A DNA stretch of 64,000 bases from Congeria kusceri (taxonomy: Eukaryota; Mollusca; Bivalvia; Myida; Dreissenidae). How positions within the stretch are numbered: position 1 is the stretch's first letter; each line of letters starts with the position of its first letter. Position numbers and translations under genes: made by a program. The DNA lies in NCBI GenBank assembly GCA_027627225.1, contig CM051033.1, forward strand, positions 13,378,058 through 13,442,057, read 5' to 3'. Below the pieces are notes generated by a model. It saw only the letters and a program-made list of their open reading frames with translations, had not been told where the DNA came from and did not search any database. Shown here in pieces: positions 22,303 through 33,523 of this stretch.

Positions 22303-24815
22303 TTAGTTTATAACTGAATTATTAGCGCCACCTTTTTGTGTTCCAAGGATAATATCTTTTACATTAAGATCAATATGTAATTCTTTACTGCTTAAATAAA
22401 TTGTGAGGTCCCGCCAGATGGGTTGTACCATATGACATTCAAATAAAACATGTGTAATAGTTTCTTTATAACTTGCACAAAATGTACAAAGTTTATAAGC
22501 TGCTAGCTTACATTTATACAGGTATGCATTAGTGGGTAATGTACGATGTAGAATCTTATACTGAAAGTTGCGTAAATTATTATCTATGGTGGCTTTAAAT
22601 GGTATTAAATATGTGTTTTTCCAGTCAATACTTTGATTATAGGAAGTCATTATAATTTCCCATTTCTGTTGCTGTTTGGTTTGAACTTCATTAAAAGTTT
22701 GTTGAAGATTATATAAATATTTACACACCGTGTTTGTTTTTTGCACTTTTTCAAGTAATGTGCTGTTGCTAAAATTAAAAAGGTCTGTTTCAGATAGTTG
22801 TTTTTTGCAAGTTTCTGGTATACTATTAATCAGTGTGTAATATTTAAGATAATCGCTTGTAGGTATATCATACATGTTTTTAAATGCTGCAAATGTATAA
22901 TATGATTTTATCCTGAAGTTAAATAGATGTTCTAGACATTTAATGCCCCTATTAAACCAATTTGGGTAAAAAAAGGTATGTTGATTATTTAGTTGTATGA
23001 TTGAGTTATTCCATATAATCGTTTTATTTATCCGTCCTGCTATTTCATTAAAGTTAACTTTATTCCACGATAAAAGAATATCTTTGAGGAATTCATTTTT
23101 AAAGTTAGAAACAACATGTTTTTCATTAAGTGGACATTCGAAAACAAAGTTTCCACCATATTTATTGAGCTCTTTCTGGTAGAAAATGTTCCACTGTCCT
23201 TTGTTGTTTATGTCTGTTAATCTTTTAACCCAACTGGCCTTATTTGCATGTATAAAAGCAGTAATATCTGTGAGTTTAAGTCCACCCTGTTCTATTGGTT
23301 TAACAAGAGTTGTTCTTTTAATTTTTTCAGGTTTCCCATTCCACACAAATTGAAATACTGATTTGACAATTGTTTGTAGTGTATCAATTTTGGGGGTGGG
23401 AAGCATTGACAATGCATACATAATCTTCGGTAAGGCAAATGTCTTAACTACTGTAACTTTTCCAAGAAGTGTTAATTTTCTGATTTGCCACTGTTTTAAG
23501 CAATTTGTGAAGTCTTGTAATTTTGGTTGAATGTTTTTTGCTATATCGAGATTGTCATCATTTGTATAGTAAAAGCCAAGCGTTTTGGCTTCGTCAGAGG
23601 TCCAAAAAAAGTGTTTATATTTGTTAAATATAGTTTGCGTGCTTTAAGTGAACCAACTCGCATTACTGTTGATTTTTGTATATTTAATTTAAGCCCAGAT
23701 ATTTCACTGAAATCTTGAAAGGCATCTATCAATGCAGAGAACGAATTAAGCGTTCCATCTATAAAATATGTTGTATAGTCCGCAAAAAGTGTTTGTTTTA
23801 TTTCGTGTTCGTTTATTTTTATTCCTTTAATATCTTCATTTTTTTCAATAAAATTTGACAATATTTCTATACTTAGTATGAAAAGTGTGGTTGACAAGGG
23901 ACAACTTTGTTTTACACCTCGTTGTATAGAGATTGGTTCAGAAATATGCCCATTATTTATAATTATAGTGCATATGTCAGTGTAGAATAATTTAATCCAT
24001 TGTATAAGTTCTGGTCCAAAATTAAATTGTGTAAGGCAATGTAGCATAAAGTCATGATCTAAACTATCAAATGCTTTTTCATAATCTGCAAAGAAGAGCA
24101 AGCCTGGTTTGTTATTATTATTATTAAGATAATGTATAGTTTCAAATATTGTCCTTACATTTTCGCCTATATATCTGCATTTTATGAATCCAGTTTGCCT
24201 TGATTCAACTATGGACGAAATTACTTTTTTCATTCTGTTTGCTATTGTTTTGGTTGCTATTTTGTAATCAATATTTAATAGACTTAAAGGTCTTCAGTTG
24301 TTTAGTGATTCAAGGTTTTTTCCTGGTTTTGGAATCAGTGTAAGAATACTTTGTTTTTGAAGTTGAGTTAAGTGTCCATTTAAAAATGAATAGTTAATAG
24401 AATATAGGTAGTGCGTTTTAATAACATTCCAAAATACTTTGTAAAATTCCGCTGACAAACCGTCTGAACCTGGGCTTTTATTATTATCCATCTCTTTTAA
24501 AGCATTTAGGCATTCATACTCTGTAAGCAAGCCTTCGCATGATTGTTTCTCGGTTTCTGTCAGCTTTTTTATATTTAATTCAAAATTTATTGTAGTGTTT
24601 AACTTATTTTTATCACAGTAAGTTTTCTTACTATAGAGGTTTGAGTAAAAATTTCTCTGTTCATGTATTATAGTTTTGAAGTCTGTGATTTCTATGTTAT
24701 TTATTTTTAACTTATGGATGGTTTTACTTTCGTAATGTATTTTTTCAAGATTTGCAAAGTATTTGGAATTTTTCTCATTATGTTCAATGTGAATAGCTCT
24801 TGCTCGTAATAGCAT
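22303..24815 (-). pseudogene. ORF2 reverse transcriptase and C-terminal part (L1/Tx1-like)
   Basis: Three minus-strand blocks make up the polymerase. 24294-24815 holds the fingers with NNKSPGSDGLSAEFYKVFW and ILTLIPKPGK. 23541-24233 holds the palm: RQTGFIKCRYIGENVRT, FADYEKAFDSLDHDF, RGVKQSCPLSTTLFILSIE and the catalytic box, which reads FADY instead of FADD. 22303-23421 holds the thumb and C-terminus (VWNGKPEKIKR, GGLKLTD), ending in a Cys-rich motif CTFCASYKETITHVLFECH. These are hallmarks of the L1/Tx1 lineage. Frameshifts or stops separate the blocks, and loss of the second catalytic aspartate means this copy could not reverse transcribe. Confidence 0.85.
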
Positions 24816-25099
24816 ACCGCTTATTTTCTCTTCTATAATTTTATCATGTTCTGCTTTTGTTTCTTTTATTATTTTTATAATTGTTTCGTCATTGTCGTTT
24901 TCTGTACATAATTTATTTTCCAGTGATTCTATTTTTTCAGTGATTTTTTTTGTTCCTTTTCCTTATTTCTTTTTTTAGTCATTGTTGAAAATTGTATACT
25001 TACATTTCTTATGGTCCCTTTTATCAGTTCCCATAATGTATTGGGGTTACAATTTTGATTGTTGTCTACTAATGTTTGTATTTCCTGTTTAATTTGATT

Positions 25100-25885
25100 T
25101 TAATAATCTTCATTCAAAAGCATGGTATTATTTAATTTAAAGTACCCAGGTCCTTTTTCCTGAATTGTGTTATCAATAACTATTTCAATCAAAGAGTGGT
25201 CCGTTTTGTAGCCTGGTTTTATTTTGGCTGTATTTATAATGTTGCATATCTTTTGAGAAATTAAAAAGTAGTCCAGTCTACAAAATATTACCGGTTTTCC
25301 ATTTGAGTGCCAAGTGTAACGTTTTTGTTCTGGGTGAAGCGATCGCCATATGTCAATCAAGTTACATGAATCAATCGTGTTGTTTATTTTATTTCTATTG
25401 TTTATATGTGTGTGTTTTTTTTTGCCATTTTTCTTGTCTAGTTTTGGATTCAGTATCGTATTAAAATCACCACCTATTATATAGTTTTTCTCCATATTTT
25501 GCAGCAGGTGCATTTCTAGTTGTTCAAAAAAACATTGATCATCATTATTTGGTCCATATATATTTATTAAAGTTATTTGTTGGTTATTGATATTAACATC
25601 AAGTGTACATAATCTGCCTGGAATTAATTCATTAAAATCACCTATGCTTACATTATTCTTGTTTTTAATTAAAATTCCTAACCCTTCACTATTTGATATT
25701 TTCCCACTATAAAAACTTATTCCACTCCATTCTGATTGCCATTTAAGTTTTGTTAGTTCACAAACATGTGTTTCCTGAAGTAAACACACAGTGTAATTAT
25801 TTTCTTCAAGCCATTTAAATACACTTTTCCTTTTATTACAGTTGTTTAAACCTCTGACATTAAGAGAACATATTGTTTCACACAT
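25100..25885 (-). pseudogene. ORF2 apurinic-type endonuclease domain (L1/Tx1-like)
   Basis: Starts at the ATG at 25885 and shows the APE fold signatures in order: SLNVRGLNN, LLQETHV, the GGDFNTILNP catalytic Asp/Asn box, YTWHSNGKPV with the RLDYFLIS motif, and the terminal KTDHSLIEI catalytic Asp-His. The catalytic residues are all visible, so the domain itself looks intact up to a stop at 25100 in a linker that should run on into the RT. Confidence 0.85.
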
Positions 25886-25889
25886 TGTT

Positions 25890-26263
25890 ATCTACTTTGG
25901 GTAATTTTACTATGGCCAGTTTAAGTTGTAATGAATCTTGCCTCTTTAAATGATAAGAAAACATAATATCTTGCTAAGAGTTGTTGGAAAATGGTTGGAT
26001 AAGGTAATTCCATAGATTAAAAAAGGAGCAAATAAACCCACATTCCAAAATAATAATGAGACTAACACACACAAAAATAAAGCAAACAGACAAAAAGAAA
26101 ACAAACAAACAAGGCAAAAAAAATAAATAAATATATATATATATATATACACATATATATACATATATATACATATACATATATATGCACATACACTCAC
26201 ACATACACACATTCATATATATACATATATATATACACACATACACACGCACACACACGCACA

Positions 26264-26305
<42 letters not shown>

Positions 26306-27937
26306 GTTACGGGGAACAATATGAAAGTAGCCTAGCTGGTATATTATACATGTACATATATTTGTTTGTATATATACCAACATATTATACCAACAGTATG
26401 AAAGTAGCCTAGCTGGTATATTAAGTGCTTGAAAAAAAAAATTTAATGCCTTACTAATATACGTGTAATTATGATATTAGTATCGGAAAATGCAAAACTA
26501 TCAAATATGAGTTGTCATCAAACTACATACATAATGGAAATAACATGTAGTAGATACTATGTGTGTTTTAATGTACTAAAGATATGTATAGTTAAATATT
26601 CACTAAGTGAAATATTATAATTGTATACATTTATGGTAGTGTATTTCACATAGTAGTATTTCTTTTTATAATTATCCATACCAAATGTCTAAATTAATGT
26701 GATGGTCTTTTATATAAGTTAACACAAATATCGTATATGAATCGGAACATTTTACTACTTAAACCTGTGCTGCCAAAATAATATAATGTTTGTGATGTCT
26801 ATACAAATGTACAAATGTATGCAATGTATAGACACGCATGGCAGTGAATTCGCATAAGTATCACATATATTTATATTTTTTTTACATGTACTCTAACTTA
26901 ATTTGTTAAGTTGATACATATAACTTATACAAATATCACATAATTGTTATTGCAAAAATCTATGTTGCAAAAAAGGGATTGCGTTATTTTCGTGAGGTTT
27001 AAGAGTGTTATACACCAAACTACCTATTATATTAGCTCTCTAAATATTTGAGAATCTATTAGTTTGTTGTTTTCTCAATGGAAGATACCGTGTTCAAATC
27101 ACTGTCTCTAAAATAACAGTCTGTATAAAATTGTTATTTTAAAATATAGACAGGGTTAAATGAGTAATACTTATACTTACAGACATAAAAAGAGCGATAT
27201 TTACAAAGCTTTGTTATTACATGGCTTATATTTATATTTGCACAGTGACCTACTAATTTAAATAAAGGGGCAAAAAGGGGGGCAACATTCTTATACTTAC
27301 ACATTGTCCTATTAATATAATTTGAAGGTAAAATAAAAACACAAAAGGAGAGAAAACTATTTATTCCTTAAAAACAAAAGCGAAAGGGAAGGAATTAAAT
27401 ACATGTTTCATGTACATAAGGTCGTTCCTTTGTATTGAATGCCAAAGGAAGGCTTTCATCAAGTACATGTGATGTGTAATTAGTCTAGTTATTGTAATGT
27501 ATTTATATCTAAAAATACGGTGGAAAATCTAATATAAGTGATAATCATATATTATAAATGACCTTTTAATCGTATACTATAAATGACCTTTTATGCATTA
27601 ATTTTCATTTATCCAGAGTATTAGTATTTGTGAATTAACAATTATGCTAAACCTAGCACGACATATATACATTTAGTTTTATACATAACATGTATTTGCT
27701 TATTAAATTTTCTGGTAAACATTGTGTGGATGCTATAAATAACTGACTTATTACACCCGCTACACTGTCATTACTTGTTTAACTAGCTACATTTGTGTGA
27801 CCACTAATCCTTTACCTATACAACTGCACCTGGATTGGGACATCTCTGTTCATGTATATCGCTGTTCATGATGGTATACTTCTCAAAATATGTAAGGTGC
27901 ACACTATGAGTCACAGTTCTGTCCTTGTTGTCTAATT
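25890..27937 (-). other. 2-kb spacer between ORF2 and ORF1 of the L1/Tx1-like element
   Basis: No coding sequence. It contains the microsatellite at 26129-26302, a direct repeat of tatgaaagtagcctagctgg (about 26318 and 26397), and repeated taaatgacctttta phrases near 27555 and 27585. L1-type elements normally have ORF1 and ORF2 close together, so this may be a nested insertion whose edges I cannot define. Confidence 0.5.
26129..26302. repeat. (AT)n/(AC)n compound microsatellite
   Basis: Runs of tatata, acatat and finally more than 30 bases of (AC)n. The minus-strand frames across it (many Tyr, Ile, Val and Cys) are low-complexity artefacts. Confidence 0.95.
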
Positions 27938-28901
27938 CTAAAACCAAGGTAGGTTTAGCCAGTCATCATACTCTTTATAAAGAACTCTAAGTATGCCTCC
28001 GTCTCTGTTCTTGTAAAAGATTTTTCCGCTTCTAGTCCAAACCGATTCCACAGTGTCCTTTTTCTTCAAGCGGACAGACTTGAAGACTGCCTGGTTCAAT
28101 GGTGTAAGGTGTTCACTTGGGTAGATTTTGCCCTGTTTAAGCTGCTAGCTCATTTTGAGAATTTGGATCTTTCTGGATCTAGAGATAAATTTAATCACTA
28201 CTGGTCTGCTTTTTCCATTTTCAAATTTGCCTAGCCTATGTCCATAATCAATGTCACTTTCTCTGATTTCAATCCCGGTATGTTTTTTTTACAGCATCTG
28301 CCACTATCGTCATAGTGGTTTCAGGAGTTTCAGCCTTATCTGAACCTGATAGGCCATGAAATACTATATTATTGATCCTGCTATATAGTTCAAAATCATT
28401 GAAATTTTCTTTGTTCGTATCCTTTTCCTTTTTTAACTCGACCAGTATCTGCTTGTTCTCTTCTTTCTCAACATGAAGTTGTTTCTGTAGTTTATCTATA
28501 TCTTTCTTTAGCGTATCATTTTCATTTTCTTTATCAAACAGTTTTTGTTCTAACAGTTCAATTCTATGAAGTAGACTGTTTTTCATTTTTCCTACAATTT
28601 TTTCAATCATCTTTTCCAGACAGTTGTCATCTTTCATCATCACATTTGACAGTTTTTCATGTATTTCACTTAACTGTCTTGAAATGTTACTGTTGCTGAT
28701 GGTTGTTGTATCATCATTGTTTTGTAGCTCATTGTTCTTCTGTTTCTCATGTTTGGTCCTTTTCTTTGTTTGCTTCTTACCTTCAGTTTTTGGTGTGCTT
28801 ATACTGCGTTCATGTTCGCTAACACTGCTGATATATTTGCGTTTATTGGTGTCTTTGTCATCACATTCTTGGTCATTATCAGATACTTCTGATACTGCCA
28901 C
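27938..28901 (-). pseudogene. ORF1 of the L1/Tx1-like element (coiled coil, RRM-like, C-terminal domain)
   Basis: From the ATG at 28901: a basic, Lys/Thr-rich N-terminus, then a heptad-like coiled coil of about 80 residues (HRIELLEQKLFDKENENDTL and onwards), then the start of the RRM-like RNA-binding domain (FELYSRINNIVFHGLSG). The first frame stops at 28269. The family pattern continues in another frame: IEIRESDIDYGHRLGK, then a TAG near 28147, then a CTD-like end (RTGK-like VWTRSGKIFYKNRDGG ... DDWLNLPWF) with a stop at 27938. This matches the RNA-binding ORF1 protein of L1-type elements, inactivated by one frameshift and one nonsense codon. Confidence 0.75.
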
Positions 28902-29174
28902 ATCAGTTTGCTTTTATGTCTCTGGTTGTGATTCCATATCTTTGATCAACAGTATACAGTGGGTTTTTTAATAAGGCTTTGTTTCTTCATCAATTACAAA
29001 TTATTTATATTCATACCTTATGTGTTAATGTCATATATCCATTATACTATGTCACACATCCTTATCCACACCAAATTTCCAACACTTAGGTTTTAAACTC
29101 CTAAACCATTTTAAATTTGTTGCACACAAGAAAAACACAACATGCTCATCGGAAAGGGAGACAACATGACAACT

Positions 29175-29640
29175 TTTTTGGTTCCAAGCGCGTGTTCTCA
29201 TCTTTTTAATTCGTGCACATTATGTAAGGCACTGAAATCATGGTTTAACACAATACCGCTTTTGTTTTCCAATCGTCATGCGAAACGTATTAATCGTATA
29301 TATCGTGAGAAATAATATTATACAAGGTTTATTTTCAAGGTTAAATATGCTCACTCTCAAATGTTGAACTCGTACAAAGTACTATCTGCAACTCTCCTAC
29401 AAGTTTAATCCGTTCTCGCAGTGTACATCCCATCACGTAACATGTGCACTATTCATGGGCAAATGAACAACGCCGTTGGGGCGGGGTGCTTAGCATGACA
29501 GGTGTCCATGGATGCAATTACACTCCTCCGCCTGCAAGCGGTGTCCAGTGTTGTCATTGGGACCTTCGCATGTAATTCGTAATGTAGGCAGTGCATGCGA
29601 AAACGATTTATGTAACTGATACTTCTTTTTATCTCTCGGA
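29175..29640. repeat. tRNA-array spacer, Glu to Arg, first unit
   Basis: The same spacer follows the tRNA-Glu genes at 30624 and 32107 (shared phrases: gtaaggcactga, acaatatcgtgagaaat-like, caaggtttattttcaaggtt, aaatatgctcactctcaaat, ctgcaactctcctacaagtt). It has no gene of its own. Confidence 0.8.
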
Positions 29641-29713
29641 GTCCCCGTAGCGCAGTGGATAGCGCGCTGGACTTCTAATCCAGACGTCGCGTGTTCGAAT
29701 CCCGCCGCGGATG
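29641..29713 (+). tRNA. tRNA-Arg (TCT)
   Basis: Acceptor GTCCCCG against CGCGGAT (one mismatch), D arm TAGCGCAGTGGATAGCGC, and anticodon arm CTGGA-CTTCTAA-TCCAG (anticodon TCT, codon AGA). The T arm has one mismatch. No intron is needed. A T-run 12 bases downstream (catttttat) could terminate Pol III. Confidence 0.85.
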
Positions 29714-29847
29714 AATTGACATTTTTATATATTATTCTGGCTAAACTGCACTTTAAACGAGCAAACAAATGCTTTTCTAGTCACATACGGTGTCCTGTAA
29801 CGCCATCGTATTTTGCGACTGGATTTGACCTGCGCTCATGAAAGGGC

Positions 29848-29931
29848 GCCGACACGATACGCCGACGCGCTGACACGATACGCCGAAGCGCCGAGACGAT
29901 GCGCCGTCGCACCGACACGATGCGCTGAAGC
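29848..29931. repeat. 21-bp GC-rich tandem repeat, four copies
   Basis: Units gccgacacgatacgccgacgc, gctgacacgatacgccgaagc, gccgagacgatgcgccgtcgc and accgacacgatgcgctgaagc lie head to tail. CpG-rich inside AT-rich DNA; in frame it gives an Ala/Arg-rich run that I do not call a gene. Confidence 0.95.
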
Positions 29932-30065
29932 GATAATAAACGTCACAATCGTGACATGCATTTGTTACTTGAGATGCGCGCAGCAGTACGGTGGCGAGAA
30001 AATGTGTGTGATTTTATAACATGACGCAGCCATGAAAGTAGCAACAAATAATTCAGTCCATACTC

Positions 30066-30337
30066 CAGGGCCCGTATTCACCAAACCATTCTTAATCTTA
30101 TGAATAAAGAATAGACTTAGACTCGAGAAAAAAAATCCTTCTGTTTCGCGAATATGCTGGTACAAGTGTCGCTTTTGTCATTACTAAATTGTTGTAAATA
30201 AAGCATGCTATAAATGGAATTTATGAACGCCAAGTAAGATTCAAACTAACGGCTTTTTTATAACAGAACAGTTTTAAGAAAACCGGTATTCTTAATTCGT
30301 AAGTCGTCCAAGAATGGGTTGGTGAATACGAGCTCTG
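30066..30337. mobile_element. MITE with gggcccgtattcaccaa termini
   Basis: Left end cagggcccgtattcaccaaa, right end ttggtgaatacgagctctg. The inverted repeats continue inward (cattctta/aagaatg). About 272 bp, non-coding. The same family appears in the duplicated region at 45684 (truncated) and 58771. Confidence 0.75.
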
Positions 30338-30551
30338 ATTTTAAGACGAAACTGATATAGTTTGGTTCTGATAATTATCTACATAAACGATAACATAATT
30401 GCAACCAAATACATATGATAAGCAGCGTCAAAAAGCAAAATACATACAAATATCGCTTTCGATATTCAGGCACAACTCATTGCGCGCACCGTGCGATCGC
30501 CACGGTAGAGTATCGGTACATTGACAACTGTTAACATTCATTCATTCACGC

Positions 30552-30623
30552 TCCCAAGTGGTCTAGTGGTTAGGATTCCACGCTCTCACCGTGGCGGCCG
30601 GGGTTCGATTCCCCGCTTGGGAA
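30552..30623 (+). tRNA. tRNA-Glu (CTC), canonical
   Basis: 72 bases with perfect acceptor stem (TCCCAAG/CTTGGGA), anticodon arm CCACG-CTCTCAC-CGTGG and T arm (CGGGGTTCGATTCCCCG). The upstream phrase gcgcgcaccgtgcgatcgcc is shared with the two other tRNA-Glu units. The downstream sequence aaacttgtttg has no run of four T, so termination may be weak. Confidence 0.95.
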
Positions 30624-31462
30624 AACTTGTTTGTTCCAAACGCGTTCTTGCGAATCTGTTCAAGTCACTCGCATTTTGTAAGGCACTGAATCACGTTTCA
30701 ACACATACCGCTTCTGTTTTCCAACCGTCATGGGAACCGCATCGATCGTATATATCGTGAGAAATCATATTGTACAAGGTTTATTTTCAAGGTTAAATAT
30801 GCTCACTCTCAAATGTTGGACCCGTACCTTTAAAGTACTCTCTGCAACTCTCCTACAAGTTGAATCCGTTCTCGCAGTGTATATCCCATCACGTAACATA
30901 TGCACTATTCATGGGCAAATGAACAACGCCGTTGGGGCGGGGTACCTAGCATTGACAGGTTTTCATGGTTACAATTACACTTCTCTTTAAAAATGTAAAA
31001 TCATCACATGAATCCGTTGGATATCTATATGTTAGAAGACCTGTATTGTCATTTGTCCAAGGACGACAAATTATCTTCATTCAGATATAAAACCAAACTA
31101 TTAATTCAGTTGTTATCAATTGATAGTATCTGCTTTACGGTAACTGATCCTTGTCACATGTATCCAATGACATCATAGATAAACGTCACTGTCGCGCGAG
31201 GCGCCAAAAATAGCAGTTTGCCAATATAGCCGTAGTTTCGAAATATACATTCCTTTATTAAAAATCTCATCCGCTCAAATTTGAAAACTACAACTTGTGA
31301 AACAGTCACATATTTCGTCCAAGTGGCATTATTCTTTCTGAGACAACATTTCTCCACTGCCAATTCGACAGCGTGGATACAAATGGATGTGTTAGACCTT
31401 CATAACGAAACTCACTACCAATGTATGTCTTACCGGAATTTCTGCCTGAATGTCGGAGTTAA
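30624..31462. repeat. tRNA-array spacer, second unit
   Basis: The first part (to about 30990) repeats the spacer at 29175-29500; the remainder up to tRNA-Arg is unique. The small plus frames here (for example 30730-30990) lie in repeated spacer and are not supported as genes. Confidence 0.7.
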
Positions 31463-31534
31463 GTCCCCGTAGCGCAGTGGATAGCGAGCTGGACTTCTAA
31501 TCCAGAGGTCGCGTGTTCGAAACCCGCCTGGATG
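31463..31534 (+). tRNA. tRNA-Arg (TCT), degenerate
   Basis: Anticodon arm CTGGA-CTTCTAA-TCCAG is intact. The acceptor 3' strand is CCTGGAT instead of CGGGGAT and the gene is one base short; the D stem has GCGAG in place of GCGCG. Probably a pseudogene. Confidence 0.6.
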
Positions 31535-31854
31535 AATTGGCACATTTCATCCTATTTCGGCTATTGTTGTTGTTGCTTATGTTGAGATCTTCGTAGAAAG
31601 CCTAAGAGCAGTGCTTATTCCGCTCACGAGGCGTTTGAAGAGATATGCTTAGCGCTGTGTAAATGCATCTGTTTTACAGCATGTACCGCTCATGGCAGTA
31701 ACACAATTCATGCAGTGAGTGTTCGCGGTTTAAGTCGTAGCTGATGCAGATACTTGGGTCATATAACGATCGGCATAAACGGCTACATGATTTCAAAAGT
31801 AAATTGATTTCTAGTGACAAAAAGAGCTACAAACAAAAACAACAAAAATGACTG

Positions 31855-31926
31855 CTCCCGGACGGGGAATCGAACCCCGGTCTCCCGCGTGACAGTCGGG
31901 GATACTTAAAACTATACTATGGAGGA
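31855..31926 (-). tRNA. tRNA-Asp (GTC), degenerate
   Basis: Minus strand, 72 bases. Anticodon loop CTGTCAC and a perfect T arm (CCGGGGTTCGATTCCCCG). The anticodon stem has an A-G mismatch at its base, the acceptor stem has two mismatches (TCCTCCA against TCCGGGA), and the D loop lost its GG. Likely non-functional. Confidence 0.6.
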
Positions 31927-32034
31927 GGTTGAGTATCGCACCCGATATTCAGGTACAACTCATTGCGCGCACCGTGCGATCGCCACGGTAGAGTATCGGT
32001 ACATGTACAACTGTTAACATTCTTTCATTCACGC

Positions 32035-32106
32035 TCCCAAGTGGTCTAGTGGTTAGGATTCCACGCTCTCATCGTGGCGGCCGGGGTTCGAATCCCAGCT
32101 TGGGAA
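32035..32106 (+). tRNA. tRNA-Glu (CTC)
   Basis: Acceptor stem complete; anticodon loop CTCTCAT (anticodon CTC). The T arm has one mismatch (GGGGTTCGAATCCCAG). A clean tttttt terminator follows three bases after the gene (tacttttttg). This is the intact version of the site used by the LINE at 21577. Confidence 0.85.
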
Positions 32107-32540
32107 TACTTTTTTGTTCCAAACGCGTTCTTGCAAATCTGTTAAAGTCACGCGCATTCTGTAAGGCACTGAAATCACGTTTCAACACAATACCCCTTCT
32201 GTCTCCCGTTACTTCGCGAGAAAACGCGTCAACCAATGCAACGAATTTACTAATTTACAATTATTTTTGCGGTTGACAACGTTGAATATCCACACTCTAA
32301 AATTTGCAACCCTTACAAAGTACCGGTACTAACTATAACCGTCACCTATCTTATCCATCCTCTTAGACCTAAGTTGCTGCCAGCCAGCCAAATACTGGCA
32401 AGAATAGCCGTTTCCTTCAAAAGTTAGCACCTCGGAACGTGTTTCCTACTCAGTAACGTATGCACTATTTGTTTGTAAATTAGCAACGCTGGTGGTAGGG
32501 GCCATTGAGCCCTTCGTGTGTAATTCGTAAAAGTAGGTAA
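32107..32540. repeat. tRNA-array spacer, third unit
   Basis: Shares the Glu-to-Arg spacer start (ttgttccaaacgcgttcttg) with the other units. Its second half (gaatatccacactctaaaat, tacaaagtaccggtact, ccagccagcc) is repeated at 33400-33530. Confidence 0.75.
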
Positions 32541-33141
32541 AGAATTTAGAGTTTAGAGTTTATTTTCAACATACATCGAGGCAATAATGCCCATGAGTAC
32601 ACATGAAGTACAAATATAATATTCAAAAAGCACCTGTTGATGAACAAAAGTTAAGTAACCAGTAATATATTATATATCAGGTCAGTGCATCATATAAGGA
32701 AATGATATTAATACACATCGGTCATATATGTTGCCATAGTTATACAGCAGCAAAGATATATACCCTTTTAAACCAAAGTGTCATATAATTTCTTATGTAT
32801 CGATATATTATAACATATGATATTTAAAAGCCGTGAGAGGCGTACATGATTTATTGGTAATAATTATGATACATATTTCTAAGGTCAAAAGATTTCTTTA
32901 CAAAATAGCTAGGTTTCTATTAATATTACAGTTAGTACATTTAAGGAGCTAAATAAATTTTGTCATATTTGGTCTAACATAGTAAATATGGTTTTAAATA
33001 CGTTTTGCTTAGTTCATTATTCAGCTTACATTCCAACAAAAAGTGGAATTCATCTTCCAAAATGTTACATATGCAGCACATTCTATTTTCTTGTGGAATA
33101 GGTCTTGGTTTGTGCCATCTACCAGCCTCTATTTCTAGGTT
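32541..33141 (-). mobile_element. Short 5'-truncated LINE fragment in the tRNA spacer
   Basis: On the minus strand the 5' end encodes LSHNLEIEAGRWHKP, ENRMCCICNILEDEFHFLLE and CKL, the Cys/His end of a CR1/L2-type RT, comparable to the end of the element at 1427-3186. The 3' end is AATAAACTCTAAACTCTAAA, a short-repeat tail. The spacer found intact before the tRNA-Arg at 33772 (gtaggtaatgcatgcgacag) is split by this insertion. Its 5' junction shares gcgacag with the target, as expected for truncation by microhomology. Confidence 0.75.
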
Positions 33142-33197
33142 ATGCGACAGCGATTTATATGTTACTGATATTTCTATTTTCTGTAAAGTATATCGGA

Positions 33198-33270
33198 GTC
33201 CCCGTAGCGCAGTGGATAGCGCGCTGGACTTCTAATCCAGAGGTCGCGGATTCGAGTCCCGCCGGGGATG
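33198..33270 (+). tRNA. tRNA-Arg (TCT), best copy
   Basis: 73 bases with perfect acceptor stem (GTCCCCG/CGGGGAT), intact D arm and anticodon arm CTGGA-CTTCTAA-TCCAG. The T stem has one mismatch next to the loop (GCGGA/CCCGC). A tatattttgt run downstream offers TTTT. Confidence 0.9.
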
Positions 33271-33523
33271 AATGTATATTTTGTATTTCTAATTTTTGCT
33301 ATGATGCTGGCGCTTAAGTGCACTGTTTAAAGCGCGTCAATCAATGCAAAAAATTTACTAATTTTAGTAATTTATAATTATATTTGCGGTTTAAAAGATT
33401 GAATATCCACAATCTAAAATTTGCAACCCGTACAAAGTACCGGTACTCACTATGACTCACCTACAAGTCTAATCCGTTCTCATAGTCCAAAGTTCCTGCC
33501 AGCCAGCCAATCACAGGAAAGAA
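33271..33523. repeat. tRNA-array spacer, repeated
   Basis: The phrases gaatatccacaatctaaaat, caacccgtacaaagtaccgg and cctgccagccagccaatc match 32285-32400, so the spacer was duplicated with the tRNA gene. Confidence 0.75.

Larger units (their letters stand above)
21577..29174 (-). mobile_element. L1/Tx1-like non-LTR retrotransposon inserted in a tRNA-Glu terminator
   Basis: A 7.6-kb LINE on the minus strand. Its poly(A) tail appears as a run of about 20 T from 21577, directly after tRNA-Glu. In the two other tRNA-Glu units the gene is followed by tacttttttgttccaaacgcg or aaacttgtttgttccaaacg. Here the same spacer resumes only at 29175 as acttttttggttccaagcg. So the element entered the oligo-T terminator, with acttttt repeated on both sides. 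It has ORF1 (27938-28901), an unusually long 2-kb spacer, and an ORF2 with endonuclease (25100-25885) and RT (22303-24815). The 3' untranslated part contains two short duplications (21613-21710 and 21808-21928). All frames are broken. Confidence 0.85.

Noticed and set aside
25946..26264. Cys/Val/Tyr-rich minus-strand frames that look like membrane peptides
   Set aside because: They are translations of the (AT)n/(AC)n microsatellite.
29840..29940. CRISPR-like array
   Set aside because: Units are contiguous with no spacers, and the genome is eukaryotic.
29813..30019. Ala/Arg repeat frame over the 21-bp minisatellite
   Set aside because: The unit length is a multiple of three, so an open frame is expected by chance; nothing else supports coding.
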